Position numbers and translations under genes: made by a program
Notes under the pieces: model-generated
What the model saw: the letters and a program-made list of their open reading frames with translations, nothing else
Databases searched by the model: none
What the model was told of the DNA's origin: nothing
Shown here: positions 50,356 to 58,749 of the stretch, in pieces
Numbering within the stretch: the first letter of the stretch is position 1
How the letters are laid out: every line of letters starts with the position of its first letter
Source: an uncultured Clostridia bacterium
GTDB lineage: Bacteria > Bacillota > Clostridia > Oscillospirales > Acutalibacteraceae
Direction of reading: 5' to 3'
Length of the DNA stretch: 64,000 nucleotides
Assembly (NCBI GenBank): GCA_944380775.1
Contig: CALWIP010000032.1
Span: 56,579-120,578 of the forward strand

Positions 50356-50626
50356 TTTTTTCCTTTTGATCACACACGCAATTTCGTTTGCGACAGAACT
50401 CCCCAACACGGGCCGTTCCGCTTGGGGCGGCCCGCACCGGAAGATCGAGCGTCCTTTCGTCCCTCCCAAGGGCGGGGGGGCGCTTTTCCCTTCTTTTTAA
50501 CGCGGACCTAAGGCTTATTTGGGATTTGTCCGCCAGAGGAGGACGCGCCAGATTCCAAATAAACCCTAGGCAATGCCGGGGGAAATACCCGTGCAAACCA
50601 CGGATGCAGAAAGGTAGGCGCCATCA
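50356..50626 (+). other. Intergenic region with hairpins and a long imperfect inverted repeat
   Basis: After the permease, a GC-rich hairpin (CGGGCCG with CGGCCCG, about 50408-50433) and a second one followed by TTTTCCCTTCTTTTT (about 50457-50499) look like weak terminators. An imperfect 18-bp inverted repeat then joins 50507-50524 with 50553-50570 (arms share CCTA-GG-TTATTTGG-A), enclosing 28 bases. The enzyme genes downstream may therefore be uncoupled from the importer. No clear promoter was found. Confidence 0.45.
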
Positions 50627-53311
50627 ATGCAACCAAACGCCGAAAAACCTGTGTATCAACTAACCAACCATGATTTCCGTCTTACCGCGCAAGGAGGCCT
50701 TCTCCTCTCCATGCAGCCGGGCCCGGGGCTCGCTGGGAAAACGGAAACCCAGTTCATCCTGCCCGGGGCGTCCTTCGGGCAGCTGCGGCTCGCCTGGAAA
50801 CAGGCGGGCGATACCGCCTCTGCCGCGCTGGAAACAGCCGAACAGTGGACCGAGACCCCGCCGGAGTACCGCTCCCGTGAAGTATGCTACGCTGCCACGG
50901 CTGAAGCCGGCCCGCTGGGCGTCTCTGTTTCCTACCGCCTGGCGGAAGGCTGCATGGTGCAGGAATTCCGCGTGCGCAATCGTTCCGGCGAACCGCTCGA
51001 ACTGCTGGACGCCGGCTTCCCGTTCCCGTGCAACACGCATTTTGCGTGGGGCGTCAGCGCTTCCGACAAGGTCATCGGCCACCACTTTATCGCCGGGCAC
51101 GGCTCCCACCTCTTGTTTGTCCGCTGCGACGGCGCCGGGCCGTACCTGCTGGCGCTGCCGGAAAACGGCACCTCTCTTGAATATTTCACGCTGAGCGGGC
51201 GCAACCGCCAAGACCGTACCTACACCGCCTACGCCCTTTCGGCGGAAGCTTCGCGCAGCGCGCGGGAAAAGCACACCCGCATGCCCGCGCCCGGCAGCTC
51301 TAAGACGCTGGCCGCCGGGGAAGAAATTTCGTTCGCCTTCCGCTATGTTTGGACGAGCGATGTGGAAGACACGCGCAAAAAGATGGTGGAATACGGCCTG
51401 GTGGATTCCGAATTCCTGCCCGGCCTCACGGTGCCGTCCGGCACGGCGGTCTCGCTGGCCCTGACCAGCCGCTGGGACGACCTCAAGCTCGTCTTCCCCT
51501 ACCCGGACGAGACGGAGTGCAAGGAAGAAGAGCCGCAGGGCGGCCGCCACATTTACCGCCTGCGCTTCCGCCATGCGGGCGAGAACATTGTGCGCGTGGA
51601 GTATGCCAACGGCCGCTGGACGACGCTGACGTTCTTTGTCACGCTGCCTGTGCCGCAGATGATTGAAAAGCGCGGCGCGTTTATCGCGGCGCACCAGCAC
51701 AACGACCCCTCGAAGTGGTACAACGGCCTGCTCGCCGAGTGGAACAATGAGACCGGCGTGCTGCTGGGGCCGGATAATTACGACCTCATCAAAGGCTGGC
51801 GCATTTACGAAGTCACCTGCGACGACCCGGGCCTCGGCAAGCCGGCGTTCCTCTCCGGCAAGCTGGCGGAATACCCGGACCACGACCAGATTGCGGCGCT
51901 CGACCGCTATGTGGAGCATTTTGTCTGGGGCGGCCTGCAGTGCACCGAGGAGGAAGAGTTCCCCTACGCGCTCTACGGCATTCCGGACTGGAAGCAGAAC
52001 CGCGACAGCGCAGACCCCGGCCTACGCGGCAAGCTGCACATCTGGCGCATTTACGACTACCCGCACATCTTCCTGATGTATTACAACCTCTACCGCATCG
52101 CGCGCGATTACCCGGACGCGCCGCTTTCGCACCCCAAGGAGCTTTACCTCAAACGCGCCTACAAAACGGCGGTTGCGATGTTTACGGTGCCGATGGAGCT
52201 CGACCGTTGGGACGCGATTAAAACCGGCCTGTACAACGAGCTCACCATTGAAGACATCCTGCGCGACCTGCGCCGCGAAGGCATGGAGAGCGAAGCCAGC
52301 CGCCTGGAACGCCATTGGGACCGCAAGGTCAAATATTTCGCGACGGAATGCACCGATATTTTTGGCTCGGAGTATCCGTTTGACACTACCGGCTTCGAGT
52401 CCACCCACGCGTTTGCGCTGCGCGCGATGGAAAAAGCTGAAAACGTGGTGCGCGAGGACCGCTTCAACCCGCCCATGCTCCGCACCCAGGCCAGGGACTA
52501 CCTGGAGAACCAGATGGCGTGCAACATCGCCTGCCGCGGCGTGCTGGAGCCTGCCTACTACTGGTACGGCAGCGATTACCGCTCCACCAACGCCAGCTAC
52601 ACGCTGAGCTATATGTCGCAGATGGGCGGCTGGGCCATTTTGGACTATGCGCTGCGCTACGCGGACGACCCGTACGCGCTGCTCCGCCTGGGTTACGGCT
52701 CGGTGCTCAGCTCGTGGGCGCTGCTCAACGCCGGCGAGGAAAAGGACAACTACGGCTACTGGTTCCCCGGCAAGCAGAACGACGGCGCGGCCTCCGGCGG
52801 TTTCGAACCGGTGGCGGAGGGCGAGACCTGGCTCGGCCAGGAACACCGCGGCGGCGCGTGGGTCTACTCCTGCGAGATTGACCTGGGCTTCTGCGGCGCG
52901 CTGCGCGGCGCGGCTACCGTGCTCGCCGACGACCCGATCTTCGGGCGCTCTTGCTACGGCGGGGAACTGCACACGGAACCCGGCGCCTGCCGCATTGACA
53001 GCGCAGACGGCGTTTCCCGCCGCTTCCACATTGTCAACCCGCTCGGCCGCCTCCATTTCACCATGGAGAAATGCCACTTTGCGGCGGAATCCTCCGTCAA
53101 AATTGCGGGCAACACGGTGGAAATCACCATTGACCCTTGCGGCGCGGCGGGCGACATTCCCGCTTCGCTCTGCACCGAAGGCTTTGGCCCCTGCACGGCG
53201 TCCGTCGGCGGCTCGGCGCTCGCTTCCGGCAGCGCGCTCTCCCTCACGCTCCCCGAGTGCAAAGGCCCGTTCGTGCTGAAGCTGGAATTTGCGCAGCCGC
53301 TGCTGCCGTAA
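50627..53311 (+). CDS. Large cytoplasmic protein, probably a glycosidase-like (DUF5695-like)
   Basis: The 894-residue protein has no signal peptide. The N-terminal half looks like beta-sandwich material (LTNHDFRLTAQGGLLLSMQP), and the middle to C-terminal part has helical repeats with many Trp and Tyr (KWYNGLLAEWNNETGVLLGP, WRIYDYPHIFLMYYNLYRIA, YTLSYMSQMGGWAILDYALR), as in (alpha/alpha) barrel glycosidases. By memory it resembles the DUF5695 family; this is not verified. Its place between a sugar importer and GH127/GH31 genes supports a role in oligosaccharide breakdown. Catalytic residues were not identified. Confidence 0.6.
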   Translation: MQPNAEKPVYQLTNHDFRLTAQGGLLLSMQPGPGLAGKTETQFILPGASFGQLRLAWKQAGDTASAALETAEQWTETPPEYRSREVCYAATAEAGPLGVSVSYRLAEGCMVQEFRVRNRSGEPLELLDAGFPFPCNTHFAWGVSASDKVIGHHFIAGHGSHLLFVRCDGAGPYLLALPENGTSLEYFTLSGRNRQDRTYTAYALSAEASRSAREKHTRMPAPGSSKTLAAGEEISFAFRYVWTSDVEDTRKKMVEYGLVDSEFLPGLTVPSGTAVSLALTSRWDDLKLVFPYPDETECKEEEPQGGRHIYRLRFRHAGENIVRVEYANGRWTTLTFFVTLPVPQMIEKRGAFIAAHQHNDPSKWYNGLLAEWNNETGVLLGPDNYDLIKGWRIYEVTCDDPGLGKPAFLSGKLAEYPDHDQIAALDRYVEHFVWGGLQCTEEEEFPYALYGIPDWKQNRDSADPGLRGKLHIWRIYDYPHIFLMYYNLYRIARDYPDAPLSHPKELYLKRAYKTAVAMFTVPMELDRWDAIKTGLYNELTIEDILRDLRREGMESEASRLERHWDRKVKYFATECTDIFGSEYPFDTTGFESTHAFALRAMEKAENVVREDRFNPPMLRTQARDYLENQMACNIACRGVLEPAYYWYGSDYRSTNASYTLSYMSQMGGWAILDYALRYADDPYALLRLGYGSVLSSWALLNAGEEKDNYGYWFPGKQNDGAASGGFEPVAEGETWLGQEHRGGAWVYSCEIDLGFCGALRGAATVLADDPIFGRSCYGGELHTEPGACRIDSADGVSRRFHIVNPLGRLHFTMEKCHFAAESSVKIAGNTVEITIDPCGAAGDIPASLCTEGFGPCTASVGGSALASGSALSLTLPECKGPFVLKLEFAQPLLP

Positions 53312-53318
53312 CATGCAG

Positions 53319-53354
53319 CCCGCCGGGGCGGAAATCCTCTTCCACCCCGGCGGG
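53319..53354 (+). other. Intercistronic hairpin before the GH127 gene
   Basis: CCCGCCGGGGCGG (53319-53331) pairs with CCACCCCGGCGGG (53342-53354) with one mismatch. It has no T-run, so it is more likely an mRNA stabiliser than a terminator. Confidence 0.55.
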
Positions 53355-53383
53355 ATCTATATCGATATTCGGAAGAAAGGAGC

Positions 53384-53406
53384 GCGCGGCGGCTGGACCG
53401 CCGCGC
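53384..53406 (+). other. Hairpin filling the space between ribosome site and start codon
   Basis: GCGCGGCGG (53384-53392) and CCGCCGCGC (53398-53406) form a perfect 9-bp stem with loop CTGGA. AAAGGAG (53376-53382) ends one base before it and the ATG at 53408 starts one base after it. Unfolded, the ribosome site is far too distant from either ATG; folded, it lies about 2 (53408) or 11 (53417) bases away. Confidence 0.65.
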
Positions 53407-53416
53407 AATGCTGCAC

Positions 53417-55339
53417 ATGGAACAAACCATCATCAATGTGAAGAATGTCCGCATCAATGACAGCTTCTGGAACAACCGCATCCGCAACGCGGTGGAAACC
53501 GCCATTCCTTACCAATGGCGCGTCCTCAACGACAACGAGCCCGGTGCCGAGCCGAGCCACGCGGCGATGAATTATAAGATCGCCGCGGGTGTGGAAAAGG
53601 GCGAATTCCACGGCTTCCGTTTCCAGGACAGCGACCTCGCCAAATGGATTGAGGCCGCCTCGTTCAGCCTGATCTACCGGCAGGACCCGGAGGTCGAGCG
53701 CGAACTCGAAGAGATTATCGACCTCATCGGGAAGGCGCAGCAGCCCGACGGCTACCTGGACACCTACTACATCCTCAAAAAGCCGGAGGCCAAGTGGAAA
53801 GAGATCGCCCAGGGCCATGAGCTCTATGTCACCGGCCATCTGCTGGAAGCCGCCGTCGCCCGCTACCTTGTTTCCGGCGACGACAAGCTTCTCAAGATCA
53901 TGGAGAAGAACGTCGACCTCATCCGCTCCCTGTTCGGCCATGGCGAGGGCAAGATCGATTCTTACCCGGGCCACGAGGAGATCGAGCTTGCGCTGATGAA
54001 GGCGTATTTCGCCACGGGGGACCGCAAATATTTTGAGCTGGCGAATTATTTCATCGAGAACCGCGGCACCACCATCGGGTTCCTCGACGACGAAAGCTTT
54101 AAAGAATTCGCGGAAACCAATAAGCACCACCAGGCGGATTACTACCAGGCGCACGCGCCGATCCGCCAGCAGGACGCCGCCGACGGCCACGCCGTGCGCG
54201 CGATGTATTTCTTCACCGGCGCCGCAGACGTCGCGCTGGAGAAAAAGGACCCGAGCCTTGTCGCCGCGCTGGAAAAACTGTGGAAGCACACCGTCGGCCG
54301 CCGCATGTACCTCACGGGCGGCGTCGGCTCCCAGGGCGTGGGCGAGCGCTTTACCATCGACTACGACCTGCCGAACGACGTCTGCTACACGGAGACCTGC
54401 GCCGCCATTGGCCTGGCCATGTGGTCTCTGCGCATGCTGCGCCTTTCGCCGGAGGCGAAATACGCCGACGTAATGGAGCGCGCGCTGTACAATAACGTCA
54501 TCAGCGGCGTTTCGCAGGACGGCCAGCACTATTTCTATGTCAACCCGCTTGCGGTGAAGCCGGATGTGGCGCATTACCGCGCGGACCACGCCAGCGTGGA
54601 GCCGTCCCGTGTGAAATGGTTCGGCTGCGCCTGCTGCCCGCCGAACGTGGTGCGCACGCTCTGCGGCCTGGGCGGCTACGTCTACACGCAGGAGGGCGAC
54701 GACGTCTACCAGCACCTGTACATCGGCAACGAGGCCTCGCTCTCTTGCTCCGGCGGCCCCTTCTCCCTCACCTGTGAGAGCGAAATGCCCTGGGAAGGCG
54801 CGGCCCGCATCACCTACCGCGGCGCGGCCGGCGCGCGGCTGCACCTGCGCGTCCCGTCTTACGCGAAGAATTTCACCGTGAAGAAGAACGGCCAGCCGGT
54901 GTGCTGCACCGTGACCAACGGCTATGCGCTGCCGGAGGGCGCGCTTTCGGACGGCGACACGCTGGAGGTCTCTTTCGAAATGGACGCCCACTTCGTGGCC
55001 GCCAACCCGCGCGTAACCGAGGACTGCGGCAAGGTCGCCGTCCAGCGCGGCCCGCTGGTGTACTGCGCCGAGCAGGTGGACAATTTTGAATATCTCAATA
55101 GCTTCCGCGCCGATTTGAAATATCCGATTGGCATGGAGCAGAGCGAGCTCTTCGGCGGCATCCGCGTCCTCACGGTAACCGGCATGCGCAGCGACGCTGC
55201 CGCCTGGGATGCGGACGAGCTGTACCGCGACTATGCTCCGGGCAGCATGGGCGAAACCCCCGCGACCCTGCGGATGGTCCCGTACTTCCTGTGGAATAAC
55301 CGCGGCGAAGGCGAAATGACGGTCTGGATCAACGCGTAA
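53417..55339 (+). CDS. GH127 beta-L-arabinofuranosidase
   Basis: GH127 enzymes release beta-L-arabinofuranose from plant arabino-oligosaccharides with a cysteine nucleophile. Seen here are CYTETCAAIG (acid/base Glu and first zinc Cys, near residue 325) and GCACCPPNVVR (zinc ligand and nucleophile Cys pair, near 403), as in the Bifidobacterium longum enzyme HypBA1. The remaining fold is an (alpha/alpha) barrel with C-terminal beta-sandwich. Length is 640 residues from ATG 53417 (MEQTIINVKNV), or 643 from ATG 53408. There is no signal peptide, so it acts in the cytoplasm on imported sugar. Confidence 0.93.
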   Translation: MEQTIINVKNVRINDSFWNNRIRNAVETAIPYQWRVLNDNEPGAEPSHAAMNYKIAAGVEKGEFHGFRFQDSDLAKWIEAASFSLIYRQDPEVERELEEIIDLIGKAQQPDGYLDTYYILKKPEAKWKEIAQGHELYVTGHLLEAAVARYLVSGDDKLLKIMEKNVDLIRSLFGHGEGKIDSYPGHEEIELALMKAYFATGDRKYFELANYFIENRGTTIGFLDDESFKEFAETNKHHQADYYQAHAPIRQQDAADGHAVRAMYFFTGAADVALEKKDPSLVAALEKLWKHTVGRRMYLTGGVGSQGVGERFTIDYDLPNDVCYTETCAAIGLAMWSLRMLRLSPEAKYADVMERALYNNVISGVSQDGQHYFYVNPLAVKPDVAHYRADHASVEPSRVKWFGCACCPPNVVRTLCGLGGYVYTQEGDDVYQHLYIGNEASLSCSGGPFSLTCESEMPWEGAARITYRGAAGARLHLRVPSYAKNFTVKKNGQPVCCTVTNGYALPEGALSDGDTLEVSFEMDAHFVAANPRVTEDCGKVAVQRGPLVYCAEQVDNFEYLNSFRADLKYPIGMEQSELFGGIRVLTVTGMRSDAAAWDADELYRDYAPGSMGETPATLRMVPYFLWNNRGEGEMTVWINA

Positions 55340-55346
55340 CGCGCTT

Positions 55347-55384
55347 CCCCGGCGGGCGCAAACCCCGCCGGGGCGCGCCGTTTT
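55347..55384 (+). terminator. Weak terminator after the GH127 gene
   Basis: CCCCGGCGGG (55347-55356) and CCCGCCGGGG (55364-55373) form a perfect 10-bp stem, but only TTTT follows, after a 7-base GC stretch. Read-through to the GH31 gene is possible. Confidence 0.5.
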
Positions 55385-55470
55385 CCTGCCAGGCATTCTC
55401 ATTTTTCCGCTTCTTCCCGCTCCCCATTGAAACAAACTATAACACTCATCGAAAAAAAGGACGGTGCATT

Positions 55471-57474
55471 ATGGGCGTATTCTGCCAAGAAAACGGTAAA
55501 CTCATCTGGCACAACAACGGCGAAACTTTGCAACTGGAAGCTTGGGGCGCCAACAGCCTGCGCGTGCGCGCGGTTGCCATGGGCGAAATCCTCGACACGG
55601 ATTTTGCGCTCCTGCCGGCCGAAGGCCCGGCTGCGCAGGTGGAAATCGCGGAGGATCAGTCCCAGGCGACGGTAACCAACGGGAAAATCCGGGCGGTCCT
55701 CACGCAGAACCCGTGGACCCGCGAATGCCATATCCAATACTATAATCAAAAAGACGAGATCATCCTTGAGGAAGCCAGCGACGGCAACGCGCTGTGCATT
55801 GAGGCGCGCCAATTCCGCCCGCATGTCGGCGGGGACTATTTCCTCTCCGCCAAATTTGCGCCGGCTGAAGGCGAGCGCCTCTACGGCATGGGCCAGTACC
55901 AGCAGGAATATCTGGACATTGCCGGCTGCACGTTTGAGCTGGCGCACCGCAATTCCCAGGCGAGCGTGCCGTTCCTGCTCTCCAGCCGCGGGTACGGCTT
56001 CTTCTGGCACAACCCGGCCATCGGCCGCGCAAGCTTCAACCGCAACCTGATGGAGTGGACCTCCGACAGCACGAAGCAGCTGGACTACTGGATCACCGCT
56101 GGGGACACGCCCGCGGAGATTATCTGCGCGTATACCGGCGCGACGGGCCGCCCGCCGATGATGCCGGAGTACGGCATGGGCTTCTGGCAGTGCAAGCTGC
56201 GCTACTGGAACCAGGAGCAGCTTTTGGAGGTGGCGCGCGAATACAAGCGCCGCGGCCTGCCGATTGACGTTATTGTCTGCGACTTCTTCCACTGGCCGCA
56301 CCTGGGCGACTTCTGCTTTGAGCCGGAATTTTTCCCGGACCCGAAGGCAATGGTGGATGAACTCAAATCGATGGGCATTGAACTGATGGTGTCCGTCTGG
56401 CCGCAGATTGGCCATGACAGCGTCAATTACAAAGAAATGCGCGACAACGGCTACCTGATGCGCACCGAGGGCGGCCTCGACATCACCATGCAGGTGGGCG
56501 GCGACAGCACGTTCTACGACGTGACGAACCCCCGCGCGCGCCAATATGTCTGGGAGAAGTGCAAGGAAAATTATTACCAATACGGCATCCGCATCTTCTG
56601 GCTGGACGAGGCGGAACCGGAGCTGACCTGCTACGACTTTGAGCACTACCGCTACTACATGGGCTCGAGCCAGCAGGTAGGCAACATCTACCCGCAGCGC
56701 TACGCGAAGGGCTTCTACGACGGCATGACCGCCGAAGGCCAGGACAAGGTGCTGAACCTGGTGCGCTGCGCATGGGCGGGCAGCCAGCGCTACGGCGCGC
56801 TGGTGTGGTCCGGCGACATCTACAGCACCTGGACCGACTTCCGCCGCCAGATCCGCGCGGGCTTACAGATGGGCATCTGCGGCATCCCGTGGTGGACGAC
56901 GGATATCGGCGGCTTCACCGGCGGCGTGCCGGCCGACCCGGCCTTCCGCGAGCTGCTGGTGCGCTGGTTCCAGTGGGGCACGTTCTGCCCGGTGATGCGC
57001 CTGCACGGCGACCGCCGCCCGTCGGAGCCCGTGAAGCATGCCGACGGCAGCCCCGCGTTCGGCTCCGGCTCGGACAACGAGGTCTGGGTCTTCGGCGACG
57101 ACAATTATGAGATCCTGAAGAAATACATGTTCCTGCGCGAGGAAATGCGCCCGTACATCCGCACGCTGATGGAAGAAGCGCATGAAAAAGGCTCCCCGGT
57201 CATCCGCACCATGTTCTACGGCTTCCCGGAGGACAAGGAATGCTGGAACCGCGAGGACCAGTACCTCTTCGGCGCCGACCTGCTGGTCGCCCCGGTGCTG
57301 GAACCCGGCGCTACCACCCGCGAGGTGTACCTGCCCGCCGGCGCGCAGTGGACGAACCTGCACGACGGCAAATGCTACGAGGGCGGCCAAGCGGTCACGG
57401 TGGACGCGCCGATCGACGTCATCCCCGTGTTTGCCCGCGACGGCAAGCTCCAGAACCTCATCAGGAAGATCTGA
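55471..57474 (+). CDS. GH31 family glycosidase, probably alpha-xylosidase
   Basis: GH31 covers alpha-glucosidases and alpha-xylosidases. The 667-residue protein has an N-terminal beta-sandwich, then the TIM barrel starting at MPEYGMGFWQCKLRYWNQEQ (20). The nucleophile Asp is in FWLDEAEPE near residue 378 and the acid/base Asp in WSGDIYSTW near 448. The W-D-x-x-E-P-E form of the nucleophile motif is, as I recall, more typical of alpha-xylosidases acting on xyloglucan pieces. Without a signal peptide it acts inside the cell. It lies 131 bases after the GH127 gene, and AAAAGGACGG is the ribosome site. Confidence 0.9.
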   Translation: MGVFCQENGKLIWHNNGETLQLEAWGANSLRVRAVAMGEILDTDFALLPAEGPAAQVEIAEDQSQATVTNGKIRAVLTQNPWTRECHIQYYNQKDEIILEEASDGNALCIEARQFRPHVGGDYFLSAKFAPAEGERLYGMGQYQQEYLDIAGCTFELAHRNSQASVPFLLSSRGYGFFWHNPAIGRASFNRNLMEWTSDSTKQLDYWITAGDTPAEIICAYTGATGRPPMMPEYGMGFWQCKLRYWNQEQLLEVAREYKRRGLPIDVIVCDFFHWPHLGDFCFEPEFFPDPKAMVDELKSMGIELMVSVWPQIGHDSVNYKEMRDNGYLMRTEGGLDITMQVGGDSTFYDVTNPRARQYVWEKCKENYYQYGIRIFWLDEAEPELTCYDFEHYRYYMGSSQQVGNIYPQRYAKGFYDGMTAEGQDKVLNLVRCAWAGSQRYGALVWSGDIYSTWTDFRRQIRAGLQMGICGIPWWTTDIGGFTGGVPADPAFRELLVRWFQWGTFCPVMRLHGDRRPSEPVKHADGSPAFGSGSDNEVWVFGDDNYEILKKYMFLREEMRPYIRTLMEEAHEKGSPVIRTMFYGFPEDKECWNREDQYLFGADLLVAPVLEPGATTREVYLPAGAQWTNLHDGKCYEGGQAVTVDAPIDVIPVFARDGKLQNLIRKI

Positions 57475-57502
57475 GTTTCCCCTCCCCGCATACGGCCCAT
57501 GC

Positions 57503-57550
57503 AAAACGGCCCTGCACCAAAACCGGTGCAGGGCCGTTTTCCTGTTCTGT
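57503..57550. terminator. Bidirectional terminator between GH31 and GGDEF genes
   Basis: AAAACGGCCCTGCACC (57503-57518) and GGTGCAGGGCCGTTTT (57525-57540) form a perfect 16-bp stem. T-rich sequence follows on both strands. Confidence 0.9.
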
Positions 57551-57555
57551 TTTGT

Positions 57556-58491
57556 TTATGCAAAGAGATAGTTGTGCTTGCCGGATTTTTTCACCTGGTA
57601 CAGCGCCTGGTCCGCGCGGTCGAGCGCCTGCTCCACCGAATCTTCCGCACGGACAGCCGTGCCGCCGGCCGAGATACCGACCCATTCGGGCACGCTCTTG
57701 CCCTTTTCCTCCAGGGCGCGCAGGATGTGCCGCGCCGCCTTGTGCGCCATTTCCTCATTGGGAATCCCCCCGCAGAGCAGCACAAATTCATCGCCGCCCG
57801 CGCGGCAAACGACGTCCCCGTCCCGCACGGCGGCCCACAGCGCTTCCGCCACGCTTTTCAAGATCCGGTTGCCCGCCAAATGGCCGTATGTGTCGTTAAT
57901 CCGCTTGAAATTGTCCAAATCCAAAATAAATACCCAGCTATTCTCTTTTTTCCAGCTTCTCCAGCGCTCCACCAGGCCGCGGTAATTGATCAGCTCTGTC
58001 AGGCCGTCCCGCTGCGCCAGGTCCTGCATCTGCACGGCGATCTGCCACGCCCGGCGGGTCTGCTCCGCCAGGGTTTTGGGGTAATATTCGCCCGGGAGCT
58101 GCTCCCGGTTCGGCACCGACTGGTGGATATGGACCACCTTCCACCCGTCTTCCATCTGCTGGTACAGCATGGTAAAGCGGCTCTCCATGTCAATGAGGAT
58201 CTTCCGGTCTTCGCTCTCCCACCAGATGGAAACGCCGCCGTACACGGCGCACGCGTCCGTCCCAAGCATGCGGGAAAAGCAGTGGAAATCCTTAAATTCA
58301 AACGGGATATTCTCCCGCTGCTTGACAACCTCCCGGATGGCCTGCATCATTTCTTCCCGGCTGTAGTAGACCTCGTCCTTCCCCGTGCCGAAAACCATGC
58401 AGTTTTCGTCGAGAAGTTGCCGGGCAGCTGCATCCGTTTCGTCTCCGTCCCCTAAAAATACAACTTCCAAAGTTTTTCCGTCAGCGCGCAA
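57556..58491 (-). CDS. Diguanylate cyclase with N-terminal NTF2/SnoaL-like domain
   Basis: The C-terminal GGDEF domain is intact: FILDLDNFKRINDTYGHLAG, then RAGGDEFVLLCGG (near residue 238) and DRADQALYQVKKSGKHNYLF at the end, so it should make c-di-GMP. The first 130 residues look like a cone-shaped NTF2/SnoaL_3 sensor (SRMLGTDACAVYGGVSIWWE and WKVVHIHQSVP), which may bind a small ligand. A TTG at 58491 opens the frame after GGGTGGA; the exact start is not certain. No membrane segment is present. It sits opposite the glycosidase genes. Confidence 0.87.
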   Translation of the reverse strand: MRADGKTLEVVFLGDGDETDAAARQLLDENCMVFGTGKDEVYYSREEMMQAIREVVKQRENIPFEFKDFHCFSRMLGTDACAVYGGVSIWWESEDRKILIDMESRFTMLYQQMEDGWKVVHIHQSVPNREQLPGEYYPKTLAEQTRRAWQIAVQMQDLAQRDGLTELINYRGLVERWRSWKKENSWVFILDLDNFKRINDTYGHLAGNRILKSVAEALWAAVRDGDVVCRAGGDEFVLLCGGIPNEEMAHKAARHILRALEEKGKSVPEWVGISAGGTAVRAEDSVEQALDRADQALYQVKKSGKHNYLFA

Positions 58492-58696
58492 AAATCCACC
58501 CTGTTTTCCCCTTTCTTCCGTTATTGCTGCTCTTCCTCTGGTGCGCCCGTGGCCGGGCCGGCCCGCGCCGCGCCCGCCTTCCCCGCAGGATGAATTGTTC
58601 TTCTGTTACAAGATTATAAAGGATGGACCCGCTGCTTGCAATATCCGATTTTCCAAAATTCCGGCGGAAATTTTCTATGGTTTTGCCGCAGGGAGC

Positions 58697-58736
58697 AAAA
58701 AGGCCCCGGCAGGATTCCTCCCACCAGGGCCTTTTT
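58697..58736. terminator. Terminator after the GH120 gene
   Basis: AAAAAGGCCC (58697-58706) and GGGCCTTTTT (58727-58736) form a 10-bp stem with a partly paired interior; T follows on the minus strand. The gap from 58492 to 58696 holds no gene that I can support. Confidence 0.75.
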
Positions 58737-58749
58737 AGATTCTCTTTGC

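Noticed and set aside
48208..50469. Minus-strand open frame of about 750 codons opposite the permease genes
   Set aside because: It mirrors two clear ABC permeases and the end of the binding-protein gene; the His/Asp/Arg-rich product looks like a shadow.
53357..55435. Minus-strand open frame of about 690 codons opposite the GH127 gene
   Set aside because: It is antisense to a gene with intact catalytic motifs and shows no protein-like pattern of its own.
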